From Methanobacterium sp. UBA44 (lineage in GTDB: Archaea; Methanobacteriota; Methanobacteria; Methanobacteriales; Methanobacteriaceae): a stretch of 64,000 nucleotides of DNA. The stretch is from contig DACV01000008.1 of NCBI GenBank assembly GCA_002494885.1, positions 53,058-117,057 on the forward strand. The letters are read 5' to 3'. Of the stretch, positions 9,272 through 17,518 are shown piece by piece (position 1 is the stretch's first letter; each line of letters starts with the position of its first letter). Below the pieces are notes generated by a model. It ran no database searches and had not been told where the DNA came from. It worked only from the letters and a program-made list of their open reading frames with translations. A program made the position numbers and the translations under genes.

Positions 9272-10570
9272 CTATTTAGATGCCTGTAATTCTTTGACTC
9301 TATCTCTAATTCTTTCAAGAATCTGTTTATCGGTTAAAAGGTCTGAATCTACTACTTTTCTCATTCGTATAGGCACACCTTCCATCCTATATGCAGTTCC
9401 CTCAGCTTCCATACCTACAATGGCTGGTGGAATTATAACATCGGCCATTTCAGTGGTTGGAGTTCTGTGAGGTTCAATTGCAATAACAGGAATCTCAGCC
9501 ATTCTCATAATCGCATTTTGAGGGAAATGAGCACCAGGGTCTGATGCAATTACCATCATTGCGTCGGCTTCCTTGTTTTGGAGCAGGTCATTTGCCCCTG
9601 TTTCACCAGGGTTGTATCTTGGTTCTCCTGTTGAGAAATCAACACAGTATGGGTATCCACTTTCCCATGTACATACCTGATTGAATCCAGTTACGTTGTA
9701 GTGACCTCTCATTGGAATTAGAGTCCATTTTGAGTAGTCATTTAATTCCTGAACTAAACATATAGCTGTATCAATGTTCCTGTGTTTTCCACGGCTGTGG
9801 GTTATACCCATTCCGAAGAAAAGGATACCGAACTGAGCGTTTTTAAGAACTTCTGCTACCTCATATATCTGTTCTCTTGGAATGCCTGCTACTTCATCGT
9901 AGAGGATATCTTTACCCCTTACAACAGTCCTTATAGCATCCAAAAGCTCGTAATCTTTGTCGAAATCTAACTGTAGATGCACATCAGCTAATTTTGATGA
10001 ATCTGACTTTCTTGGATCTACTACTACTAATGTTCTATCTGCTCTTCCCCTTTCCCTGAAGAAACCTCTTGAAAAGACGTTTCTTGAAAGGTGTCTTGGG
10101 TGTGCGTGCATTGGGTTACATCCCCAGTATACAACTACATCTGCACGGTTTTTAACTTCCCCAAAAGTACATATTGGGTATCCAACGTCTTGGAGAGCAA
10201 GTACTGATGGTCCGTGGCATACAGATGCTGTGTTATCAATTACAGCACCGGTTTCTTCAGCAAGTTCTACACCTACTGCCTGTGCATCACAGTCTGTACA
10301 GCTCCATCCGTACATTAATGGTCTTTTTGCATCTGCAAGTACATGAGCAGCTTTTTCTATTGCATCATCATATGTTGTTTCAACAAATTCGTCGCCCTGC
10401 CTTATCATTGGCTTTTTCCATCTCATTGCACCTTCAGTGTGCACAAATTTAGAGTGTCCGATTCTACATGCATTTATGGTACCGACTATTTCGTTATTTT
10501 CGACTTTACAGACGATATCATCGCATAATGTTCCGCAAAATGGACACACAACATTTTTAACTAGTTCCAC
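9272..10570 (-). CDS. fwdB: Formylmethanofuran dehydrogenase subunit B (W/Mo-pterin catalytic subunit)
   Basis: Catalytic subunit of formylmethanofuran dehydrogenase, which reduces CO2 to formate at a tungsto- or molybdopterin centre in the first step of methanogenesis from CO2. The 432-residue length is normal. An N-terminal [4Fe-4S] site is visible (C9, C12, C16 and C35). C118, in SVCHGPS, is the expected metal ligand; it is a TGC codon, so this is the Cys form and not the selenocysteine form. Molybdopterin-binding blocks such as VVYWGCNPMHAHPRHLSRNV follow. It is the last gene of the operon, just after fwdC, and its mRNA would end in hairpin element A. Confidence 0.95.
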   Translation of the reverse strand: MELVKNVVCPFCGTLCDDIVCKVENNEIVGTINACRIGHSKFVHTEGAMRWKKPMIRQGDEFVETTYDDAIEKAAHVLADAKRPLMYGWSCTDCDAQAVGVELAEETGAVIDNTASVCHGPSVLALQDVGYPICTFGEVKNRADVVVYWGCNPMHAHPRHLSRNVFSRGFFRERGRADRTLVVVDPRKSDSSKLADVHLQLDFDKDYELLDAIRTVVRGKDILYDEVAGIPREQIYEVAEVLKNAQFGILFFGMGITHSRGKHRNIDTAICLVQELNDYSKWTLIPMRGHYNVTGFNQVCTWESGYPYCVDFSTGEPRYNPGETGANDLLQNKEADAMMVIASDPGAHFPQNAIMRMAEIPVIAIEPHRTPTTEMADVIIPPAIVGMEAEGTAYRMEGVPIRMRKVVDSDLLTDKQILERIRDRVKELQASK

Positions 10571-10596
10571 AACTATTCCTCCTTTATCAGGTAATC

Positions 10597-11409
10597 TTAG
10601 GGAGCTATATGTGCATTTCCTTTAGTTGCAGCATATATAATTCCACCTGCTCCCTTAGTTGCATTATCTCCTTTAAATTTGAAGTAATTACCTTCTAATA
10701 ATTCTCCATCGATTTCTATGTCCTTTTCAACTCCGAGAAATTCAAATCCTGGTAAGAACTCATCAATTATTCCTTTGACTACAATAGTTCCCCCTTTCAT
10801 CTCTCCACCGGTTCTGGCTATGACGTCGCCTCCTATAATTAGAGTTCCTCCGTTCATATGTACTCCAGGCATGATTCTGACATTTCCTTTGACTACGAGC
10901 TTTCCTCCAAGCATGTATTCTGCTATTTCGTTTCCGGCATTACCGTAAACTGTAAGTACTCCTCCGCTCATTCCTCTCCAGTCACCACGGTAAGAAGAAC
11001 CTATATAATCTCCAGCATCACCCATTATGGTGAGTTCTCCGCCTTTCATATCTCTTCCAGCCCATGGACCTGCGTCTCCTTCAACGGTAATTTTACCGCC
11101 TTCCATCTCGGAACCAACATACATACTGGTGTTTCCTTTAATAACTATTTCACCAGCAGTCATGCCCTGTCCTATTCTTTTGGTGTTGTCTACATCTCCA
11201 TCGATTATTATTTTGATTTCTGATGCATTGTCTGCAGATTCACCTTCAACATCAAAAAATTCAGATAGAGATACCTGTTCATTACCAAACCAGATTTCTA
11301 TATTTTTGATTTCATCGATGCTTTTACCTGCAAACATGTCAGGTGTTACATTTTGTGCCTCCAGAGGTACTTGAGGCTGTACTTTTGGGTTTAATATTAT
11401 TTCGCTCAT
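10597..11409 (-). CDS. fwdC: Formylmethanofuran dehydrogenase subunit C
   Basis: A 270-residue subunit that links FwdA and FwdB in the complex. About 80-230 is a run of G-x-x-x-G-G beta-helix repeats (MKGGELTIMGDAGDYIG, MLGGKLVVKGNV, MNGGTLIIGGDV and others), the same right-handed beta-helix as the C-terminal domain of glutamate synthase. Its start overlaps the end of fwdA by four bases, a classic coupling arrangement. Nothing is missing relative to the family. Confidence 0.95.
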   Translation of the reverse strand: MSEIILNPKVQPQVPLEAQNVTPDMFAGKSIDEIKNIEIWFGNEQVSLSEFFDVEGESADNASEIKIIIDGDVDNTKRIGQGMTAGEIVIKGNTSMYVGSEMEGGKITVEGDAGPWAGRDMKGGELTIMGDAGDYIGSSYRGDWRGMSGGVLTVYGNAGNEIAEYMLGGKLVVKGNVRIMPGVHMNGGTLIIGGDVIARTGGEMKGGTIVVKGIIDEFLPGFEFLGVEKDIEIDGELLEGNYFKFKGDNATKGAGGIIYAATKGNAHIAP

Positions 11410-13169
11410 TTAGATGCACCTTCAATTGCTGGTTCTTTTCCTGAAGCTTCTCCAGGTACTGAATCTCCTAGTAACGGTACAGATCTTGGAATGTAATCTT
11501 CCTGTACTGGGTAATTTTCGAAGTTAACTGAATAGTATTGTCTGAACCATTTTTCCACATCGACTAATACTTCCTGTTCTACTTCCGGTTTGTATTTTGT
11601 ATTTATCCAGTAGGTTCTTCCATAAAGGTCTGGTTTTACCATGGTACCGTCTAAGACAACAATTTCTCCATCTTTAAGTACATATGCAGCATTTGAAAAT
11701 GCTTTTTCAACTGCCATGTATTCTGCAGATAGATCCTGTGTTTCTGGGTTAATGTCATATACTGCAATATCAGCATCGGCACCAACTCCAAGGTGTCCTT
11801 TTGTATCGCTTAAACCAAGCACTTTAGCTGATGTTGCTCTTGTAACCTGAGCAATTTCGTATAAAGAATATTCACGGTCTAATGTAGCTACAGTTGTCTT
11901 GGTCTGTGCCCATTTATGGAGTTCATTTTCAATTAAGTTCATTCTGTATTTATTACTCATTAACCAGGCCATAACTCTTGGATACCTTGTGAATGGTCCT
12001 GCATTTGGACTGTCTGTGGTTAGACAAATCTTGCGTGGATCTTTTATTTCAAGGAACAGTTCCATACCTACTCCCCATTGAGATGCTGGAACTGGGGCTC
12101 GAGCTGCGTATATGAATGGAACTACACCTGAACCTGTTTCCATTTCAACATCGCAGTTAGCCCATTTAAGGCCATTTAGAGAGTGTAAATCATACTCCAT
12201 TGGGCCATCAGCGGTCATTGTGGTTGTTTCATCAAGGGTTACCTGACCAATATCGATTACGATATGATCACTTTTGTTTACATAGTCTGCAACTTTAGGA
12301 GCTGCTGATACAAAGTCTCTCCAGTTAGTTCCGCCGTAGCAGTGGAACTGAACGTGTGTTGCATATAGGATTTTGTCCCTGTGTCCGTATTTTGGTTTTG
12401 GTACTATGTTTTTAGGTATATCAAATGATGCAATTGTTGTTTCATAGTTTCCTGGGTGTCCCAGATCGTTACAGTGTAAGTGTATTGCGTGTGGTAATCC
12501 GAGCATTTCGTTTACTTCTGCAAGTCCTTTTATGATGTCTGCACCGGTTACATCGAAGTATGGTACTGGATCGTTGATTCCGTGAACATTTCCTCCCCAT
12601 GCCCATGCTTCTGTACCTGCAGGGTTTACAATTTTAATTGCATATCCTTTTGTGGCTCTTAGTAACCATGCTGAGTATGCAGCAGTTTTATCCAGATCGC
12701 CTTCTTTTAAATATTTCATTATAAACCAGTTGTTTCCAAATAATGGGAAAGCAGCGTGGTCAATAATTGGCATATCATGGAATTCTTCGTGAGTGTGTCT
12801 TGCAAGTAGTGGAGGCATAGCTGCTTCCATTGCTGTTGTATAACCCATTTGAGCATATCTGTAACCTGTCATGAATGTTGATGGAACTGAGAAACCACTT
12901 CCAGCTCTCATACCTCCCCCTCTTGCCATGACATCTCTTTTACTGTCTTCTGGTCGGTACATTCTTCCAACGTTAACTTTTGCACCTGCTATATGTGTGT
13001 GAGGGTCAACTCCACCTGCCATCACTATTTTTCCAGAAGCATCTATAACTTCTGCGTCATTTGCGACGCTGTCCACTATTTTTCCATTATCTATACAGAT
13101 GTCCATCTTTTCTCCATCTATATTATTAAGTGGATCATAAATCATTCCGTTTTTTATTATCTTTTGCAT
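11406..13169 (-). CDS. fwdA: Formylmethanofuran dehydrogenase subunit A (amidohydrolase)
   Basis: The dinuclear-zinc amidohydrolase subunit that joins formate, delivered through an internal channel from FwdB, to methanofuran. It has 587 residues. The metal-binding DPHTH motif is at H57 and H59, and a Lys near residue 179 (GYAIKI) is at the place of the carboxylated lysine; later His and Asp ligands are also present (HLHCNDLG, LTTDSPNAG). The start follows an AAAAGGAGG ribosome binding site. The gene lies between fwdD and fwdC. Confidence 0.96.
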   Translation of the reverse strand: MQKIIKNGMIYDPLNNIDGEKMDICIDNGKIVDSVANDAEVIDASGKIVMAGGVDPHTHIAGAKVNVGRMYRPEDSKRDVMARGGGMRAGSGFSVPSTFMTGYRYAQMGYTTAMEAAMPPLLARHTHEEFHDMPIIDHAAFPLFGNNWFIMKYLKEGDLDKTAAYSAWLLRATKGYAIKIVNPAGTEAWAWGGNVHGINDPVPYFDVTGADIIKGLAEVNEMLGLPHAIHLHCNDLGHPGNYETTIASFDIPKNIVPKPKYGHRDKILYATHVQFHCYGGTNWRDFVSAAPKVADYVNKSDHIVIDIGQVTLDETTTMTADGPMEYDLHSLNGLKWANCDVEMETGSGVVPFIYAARAPVPASQWGVGMELFLEIKDPRKICLTTDSPNAGPFTRYPRVMAWLMSNKYRMNLIENELHKWAQTKTTVATLDREYSLYEIAQVTRATSAKVLGLSDTKGHLGVGADADIAVYDINPETQDLSAEYMAVEKAFSNAAYVLKDGEIVVLDGTMVKPDLYGRTYWINTKYKPEVEQEVLVDVEKWFRQYYSVNFENYPVQEDYIPRSVPLLGDSVPGEASGKEPAIEGASK

Positions 13170-13190
13170 GAAAATCCTCCTTTTGAGGTT

Positions 13191-13583
13191 TTAAATCATC
13201 TGTGCCTTTTTATATACTTTCATTAAAGTAGGCATGTCTAAAACTGGTTCTTCAGTTGGTTCGATTTCCACAGGAATATTTTTAAAACTTGGTGTTGCAG
13301 TACAGTCAGTTGTAGGCCTTATGACCCTGTTTGCCCATGGACCCATAGGTACATAGATCATTCCTTCAGGAAGTGTTTCTACTGTATCTACTACCTTAAC
13401 AACAACGTCTCCAAATTCAGAAACAACTTTTATGTTATTTCCTGCTTTTATACCTAAATCTTCCATCATTGATTTATCCATGTAACATATGGCAGCTGCG
13501 TCAACGTACATTTGAAGATCTTTACCTGATTCTATGGCCTGACCCTGCCATACAGTTCTTCCTGTATTTAGTATGACTTTCAT
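13191..13583 (-). CDS. fwdD: Formylmethanofuran dehydrogenase subunit D (pterin-binding)
   Basis: A 130-residue subunit with the molybdopterin-dinucleotide-binding beta-barrel that in other enzymes is the C-terminal domain of the catalytic chain. Together with FwdB it encloses the metal-pterin cofactor. Typical features are an early LNTGRT block, AAICYMDKSMMEDLGI and a conserved MGPWANRVI segment. Its first codon overlaps the last base of fwdG, so translation is coupled. Confidence 0.93.
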   Translation of the reverse strand: MKVILNTGRTVWQGQAIESGKDLQMYVDAAAICYMDKSMMEDLGIKAGNNIKVVSEFGDVVVKVVDTVETLPEGMIYVPMGPWANRVIRPTTDCTATPSFKNIPVEIEPTEEPVLDMPTLMKVYKKAQMI

Positions 13584-13828
13584 TATACTTCCTCCAGTCC
13601 AATGGCACCTACAGGGCAGGCTTTAATACATGTTGCACAGTTTTTACATTCTTTAAGCTGATTAATTCGAACAACACCATCTTCTACAATTATTGATAGA
13701 CCAACATCTTCTTGCGGGCCTTTTCCACCTGCAACTTCTGTACTTTTGGATGCATTTACAGGGCACGCTACAACACAGTTACCACATCCATGACAAAGTT
13801 CTGGGTGCACTACTAATCTGTATGCCAT
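13583..13828 (-). CDS. fwdG: Formylmethanofuran dehydrogenase ferredoxin subunit G
   Basis: A small two-cluster ferredoxin (81 residues) that carries electrons between the polyferredoxin FwdF and the FwdB catalytic centre. Two CxxCxxCxxxCP motifs are present (CHGCGNCVVACP and CKNCATCIKACP). The frame is open further upstream, but the ATG at 13828 is preferred: a GGAGGG ribosome binding site precedes it and it starts right after the fwdF stop, giving a MAYRLVVHPE start like the family. A longer start would overlap fwdF by about 60 bases. Confidence 0.9.
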   Translation of the reverse strand: MAYRLVVHPELCHGCGNCVVACPVNASKSTEVAGGKGPQEDVGLSIIVEDGVVRINQLKECKNCATCIKACPVGAIGLEEV

Positions 13829-13829
13829 C

Positions 13830-14942
13830 CTATTTACCCTCCGATTTAGCTTTAGCTGCTCCACTACTGCTTGATCCTGCTTTTTCATCTGAAAATTTAA
13901 GTGAGTCCACTGCTTTTTTCCATGCTTTAGATTTGGTTGGTGTTATGTTTACACCAGTTCTTTTGACTGTAATGGCATTAGTTGCACATACATTCTGGCA
14001 TGCTCCACAGTATATACAATATTTTTCGTCTTTTTGGATTTTTGATGCTATTTGACCAGATTCAGAAGATTCTGGGAAGGACAATACATTGCAAGGGCAT
14101 ACATCGATACATGTCTCGCATCCCTGGCAAGCATCCTCATTTATGATTAATTCGCCTTCAAATGGTTTTTCAACTTCAAATACGTCTTTAGGACATATTT
14201 CCTGGCACCATCCACAGTTAATACATAGATCTTCATCTACTACTAAGTCACCTTTAACTTCTGCTTCTTCAATTTCGTATTCCCCGTAAGGACATGCTTT
14301 ACATATAACTTTTATAGCGTCCTCTGGACATATTCGCTTACAGATACCACAGTAAACACATTTGTCTTTATCTATGACTATGTCTGTTGCTATTTCTGGA
14401 TTTGACGAAGTTGGAATGTTTTCTTCAAGATATATTGCATCTGCTGGACACATATCTTCACACATTCCACAGGAGATACATGCATCTTTATCAACTTCTA
14501 TTTCACCAGTTACGAGTTTTGCCCTTTCAGGTAATTCTCTCATTACTCTTATTGCACCTTGTGGGCATGCTATATCACAAGCTCCACAGTAAACACAATT
14601 TTCAGCTTCAGGAGAAATTGATCTGATCAGTCTTGGATATTCTTCAATTTCACTTATTGGTTTACCATCTATTGTGAAATCTATTGCTTCAACTGGACAT
14701 CCTACACTGCACATACCGCAGAGTACACATTTACTTTCATCTATATTGATTTTTGAAGCGTCAAGTTCTCCCCTTACTATTGCACCCATTGGACCAAGTT
14801 CTATTGCATCTACAGGGCAAATTTGTTCACATATACCACATCCAATACAAGCCTCATCTTCGAAGCAAAGCTCTCTTTTTTCTGCTGCTTCCCTTTTAAT
14901 AGATATATTCTTGTTTTCGGTGGCTTTTTCATTCGCTACCAT
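13830..14942 (-). CDS. fwdF: Formylmethanofuran dehydrogenase polyferredoxin subunit F
   Basis: A 370-residue polyferredoxin that wires the complex for electrons. Eight CxxCxxCxxxC(P/A) motifs are visible, from CIGCGICEQICP near residue 34 to CIYCGACQNVCA near residue 310, enough for eight [4Fe-4S] clusters as in the known FwdF. The C-terminus is a Lys/Ser-rich tail. An AAAAAATGG start follows a GGAGG ribosome binding site. The 177-bp gap to fwdH holds hairpin element B; other gaps in the operon are 26 bp or less. Confidence 0.95.
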   Translation of the reverse strand: MVANEKATENKNISIKREAAEKRELCFEDEACIGCGICEQICPVDAIELGPMGAIVRGELDASKINIDESKCVLCGMCSVGCPVEAIDFTIDGKPISEIEEYPRLIRSISPEAENCVYCGACDIACPQGAIRVMRELPERAKLVTGEIEVDKDACISCGMCEDMCPADAIYLEENIPTSSNPEIATDIVIDKDKCVYCGICKRICPEDAIKVICKACPYGEYEIEEAEVKGDLVVDEDLCINCGWCQEICPKDVFEVEKPFEGELIINEDACQGCETCIDVCPCNVLSFPESSESGQIASKIQKDEKYCIYCGACQNVCATNAITVKRTGVNITPTKSKAWKKAVDSLKFSDEKAGSSSSGAAKAKSEGK

Positions 14943-15022
14943 TTTTTTCCTCCAAAATCTAATGATTTTTGTGGTTTAGAAATCTCGATCTATTGAACCT
15001 CAATAATTTACTTATTTTTGTG

Positions 15023-15138
15023 TTTCGGAAACCCTCGAAACTTTCGTTTCAGGGCCGAAAAACTCTTGTTTTTCAGGCTTTGGTTTCTTCAACATGCAAA
15101 AATCAAAAATTTTTGCTGTTCAGAGACCTTCAGTCTCT
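15023..15138. other. Hairpin-chain element B: inside the fwd operon
   Basis: Four consecutive hairpins lie between fwdH and fwdF. (1) A compound stem 15023-15060: TTTCGG/CCGAAA outside, CCCT/AGGG inside it, then GAAAC-TTTC-GTTTC. (2) 15057-15074, GAAAAAC/GTTTTTC with a 4-nt loop. (3) 15096-15116, 8 bp with a 5-nt loop. (4) 15122-15138, AGAGAC/GTCTCT, which runs into the 3' end of fwdH. In the mRNA this could be a processing or stabilising site separating regulator from enzyme expression (inference). Confidence 0.7.
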
Positions 15139-15587
15139 TCAACCTCCAAAATTTCTATTGAGTTGGTTGGACACCTTGATTCACACATACGACATCCACA
15201 ACACCAATTAGAGTCTATCTGTGCTTTAAGGTTATTTAATTCTACAGCTCCCATTAAGCATGTATCTACACATAGTCCACAACCTATACAGCTATCTTTT
15301 ACTTTTGGCCTGAAGTTAAAGTCTTTCAATGTTTTAATGATTATCCTTGTTTTGGTGGTATCTTTGGTTAATGTGTATGTTATTTTCAGAAAATCTTCTG
15401 GACAGAGTTTACTTAAAACTTCGGCGATTTCAATGGAATCCCAAGATATATTGCGGCCATTAATATAGTGTGAAACTGTTGATCTATCCATTCCCAGCGC
15501 TTCAGCTATTTCTTTTTGAAGATACCCTTCTTTTCGGAGATTTATAGCTGCTAAATAATTTAACCCTGAGACGATATGTTTAGGCAT
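15120..15587 (-). CDS. fwdH: HTH-ferredoxin protein, first gene of the fwd operon
   Basis: A 155-residue protein in the fwdH position. Residues about 15-50 form a helix-turn-helix (LQKEIAEALGMDRSTVSHYI). A linker follows, and the C-terminal third holds two four-cysteine motifs (CIGCGLCVDTCLMGAVE and CCGCRMCESRCP). A DNA-binding domain joined to a two-[4Fe-4S] ferredoxin suggests a redox- or metal-sensing regulator, possibly of its own operon; this is inference. The start has a GGTGAG ribosome binding site. It is not Tfx, the other known DNA-binding protein of these operons, because Tfx has no ferredoxin motifs. Some annotators call this gene only a 4Fe-4S protein. Confidence 0.75.
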   Translation of the reverse strand: MPKHIVSGLNYLAAINLRKEGYLQKEIAEALGMDRSTVSHYINGRNISWDSIEIAEVLSKLCPEDFLKITYTLTKDTTKTRIIIKTLKDFNFRPKVKDSCIGCGLCVDTCLMGAVELNNLKAQIDSNWCCGCRMCESRCPTNSIEILEVEETEGL

Positions 15588-15598
15588 GAACTCACCAT

Positions 15599-15613
15599 GT
15601 GTATTAATTACAC
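15599..15613. promoter_or_regulatory. Operator-like palindrome at the fwd promoter, copy 1
   Basis: GTGTA-N5-TACAC with centre TTAAT. It lies about 25 bases downstream of the minus-strand TATA box at 15628-15636, so it covers the expected transcription start of fwdH. A protein bound here would block RNA polymerase. Confidence 0.6.
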
Positions 15614-15627
15614 ATTACTTTATCAAG

Positions 15628-15636
15628 ATATATATA
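15628..15636 (-). promoter_or_regulatory. TATA box of the fwd operon
   Basis: TATATATA-type box on the minus strand, about 40 bases before the fwdH start codon. The predicted start of transcription is near 15604-15608. A second TATA-like element (CTATATAAA, minus strand) lies at 15664-15672. Confidence 0.55.
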
Positions 15637-15676
15637 GATTCTCACTAAAATCAAATAGGAATGTTTATATAGTGAT

Positions 15677-15691
15677 GTGTATTAAGTACAC
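15677..15691. promoter_or_regulatory. Operator-like palindrome at the fwd promoter, copy 2
   Basis: The same GTGTA-N5-TACAC motif, centre TTAAG, 78 bases from copy 1 and just upstream of the second TATA-like element. Thirteen of the fifteen bases fall in shared arms and centre with copy 1, so one protein probably binds both, perhaps with DNA looping. Confidence 0.55.
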
Positions 15692-15803
15692 TTCTATATT
15701 GTAGTTTAATATTATATGTATTAACAACATCTGCAAAAATAACGTAATTTATTACAAAATTAGAAAGGAAAATGAGAAATAAATTAAAAAGTATTTAAGA
15801 TGG

Positions 15804-16082
15804 TTAATCTTCTTTAGCTTCGAGGGTGCATTTTTTATCTTCACATTCATGCTCTATTTCAATGATAAAGTCTTTAGATTTTCCTATGTCGATAGTTGTT
15901 AGCCCTTTAATTGTTTCTCCCTGTACTTCAAGCTGAATAATGCCTTCGTTATTAGTGATGACTTTTCCAGGAATATAAACTCTTCCAAGGGATAATCTTA
16001 TAATATCTCCAGGTTTGACTTCTTTTTCTACATATTCGCATATCTCATCACAGCTTATGCATTTGCATTCTTCTTTTTTCAA
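15804..16082 (-). CDS. Small Cys-rich hypothetical protein
   Basis: A 92-residue protein with a GATATC..-spaced ribosome binding region before ATG. The N-terminus carries KCISCDEICEYVEK, the C-terminus HECEDKKCTLE, and the middle looks like a small beta-barrel (GDIIRLSLGRVYIPGKVITN). The cysteines could bind a metal ion. I do not recognise the family with confidence. It lies behind the fwd promoter on the same strand and could be transcribed toward it, but there are about 200 bp and separate promoter signals between them. Confidence 0.6.
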   Translation of the reverse strand: MKKEECKCISCDEICEYVEKEVKPGDIIRLSLGRVYIPGKVITNNEGIIQLEVQGETIKGLTTIDIGKSKDFIIEIEHECEDKKCTLEAKED

Positions 16083-16211
16083 GATATCACCTTCACTACA
16101 TTATTGTACTTCATCGTATTTAAAAAATAATATTTCAAAGCTAATATGTATAAATTAGAACATTAAAAAAATTTAAAACACCCAATTTTAACTTTTAAGC
16201 CATAATTATTC

Positions 16212-16519
16212 AATTATAGTGAAGAACCTGAGTAATTAAACTTTTCTTAAAAAAATAGTCTGTTTAAAAGAGTATAAGACTTCAACCCTAATCCATTAAT
16301 GAATAAAACAAAATCAAAGTATAAAAAATCGCTCATGTCTGTTTGAGTGTGTCATTTTTTTTAGTGCTTTAATTAAAGGGAATAGATTTATTATTCATAT
16401 GCGTAGTTTAACATATTAAGACATTAAAATTTACTATAAAAATTCTATTAAACCATAAGCCCTATTTTTGCACAGGGCCATGAGCATGAGCGTAAAAAAT
16501 TAAGTATCTAACTATAAAT
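16212..16519. repeat. Dispersed repeat with imperfect inverted ends, long copy
   Basis: About 308 bp with no coding frame. Its outer 100 bp (16212-16313) reappear in inverse orientation at 62562-62666 with only a few differences. Its other end (16494-16519) reappears at 62530-62555. The two ends are imperfect inverted repeats (AATTATAGTGAAGAAC against ATTTATAGTTAGATAC on the opposite strand). The middle contains a stem GCCCT/AGGGC near 16459-16479. This looks like a non-autonomous mobile element (MITE). The rest of the 16083-16725 spacer shows nothing else apart from the likely mobB promoter. Confidence 0.65.
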
Positions 16520-16725
16520 GCATTACCATTAAATTAGAATTTTTACAATATGCATTTAAATATCATGAGTTAATATCCAACCTGTTTATTGTATTTCCAG
16601 CGCAAAAAGCATTATTTCCAAGGTAATCGTTGATTTATTAAGTTTTATCATACAATTTAATAAGTATAGAACGACTTAATATTAAGATATAGATATAATA
16701 AAATGTAAAGATTATTTTTCTGCAG

Positions 16726-17454
16726 GTGTTAATTATGAAAATTATTAGTGTTGTAGGGACAAAAGATACTGGAAAAACTACTTTAGTTGTAAAAATTGTT
16801 AAAGAACTTGTGAATCGAGGTTTTAAGGTTGGAACAATGAAGCATATGCACCAGAGCTTCGATATTGAAGGAAGAGATACCTGGAAACACAAAGAAGCAG
16901 GTGCAGAGCTTGTAATCGGCTCAGCGGATGAGACTTTTTTCCTAATAAACCAGAAGCTTGACATTGAAAATCTCTTGACCAGAACTGAATGCCTTTTAAA
17001 CCTGGATTATATGGTAATAGAAGGTTTAAAATATTCAAACTATGCTAAAATATCAGTTTCTTCATTTGAAGATGAATTTACAATAGCCAAAGTTAATGCT
17101 AAAGAAATCACTGATGAGGGATTAAAAGAACTGGTAGATTTGATAGAAAAACGTGCCTATGGTATGCTGCCATACATGGATTGTAAAGACTGTGGTTTTG
17201 AAAACTGCAAAGACATGGCAAAAGCAGCAGCAATGGGAAAAGTAAGTGAACAGGTATGTGTAATGAAGAAAATGAAAGATATAGAGCTTAAAGTAGATGG
17301 CAAACCTGTTCCTCTAAATCCATTTGTTCAGGCGTTTGTTCAAAATACCACAATCGGTATGCTATCCTCTTTACGTGGAGAAACATTGAAAGATTTCCAG
17401 ACAAAAAAAATTGAACTAATGATAAAGGGTGGCACTATTGAAAAAACATATTAA
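16726..17454 (+). CDS. mobB: MobB-like GTPase with C-terminal Fe-S domain
   Basis: A 242-residue protein. Residues 1-150 are a MobB-type P-loop GTP-binding domain (Walker A in VVGTKDTGKTT, then TMKHMHQSFDIEGRDTWKH and MVIEGLKYS). MobB helps attach the guanine nucleotide that turns molybdopterin into the dinucleotide form found in FwdB and formate dehydrogenases. The C-terminal part (about 145-190) has a four-Cys Fe-S motif (CKDCGFENCKDMAKAAA, then VCVMKK), an archaeal extension absent from bacterial MobB. It is followed after 64 bp by moaA, so the two probably work in one pathway. Confidence 0.88.
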   Translation: MLIMKIISVVGTKDTGKTTLVVKIVKELVNRGFKVGTMKHMHQSFDIEGRDTWKHKEAGAELVIGSADETFFLINQKLDIENLLTRTECLLNLDYMVIEGLKYSNYAKISVSSFEDEFTIAKVNAKEITDEGLKELVDLIEKRAYGMLPYMDCKDCGFENCKDMAKAAAMGKVSEQVCVMKKMKDIELKVDGKPVPLNPFVQAFVQNTTIGMLSSLRGETLKDFQTKKIELMIKGGTIEKTY

Positions 17455-17518
17455 ATAGTGAAATATAAACTCTTTAAAACTGAAAGCTAGTTACTTAAAA
17501 ATTAACCGTTGATTAAAA

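Noticed and set aside
10200..10225. Selenocysteine in FwdB
   Set aside because: The metal-ligand position 118 is an ordinary TGC Cys codon.
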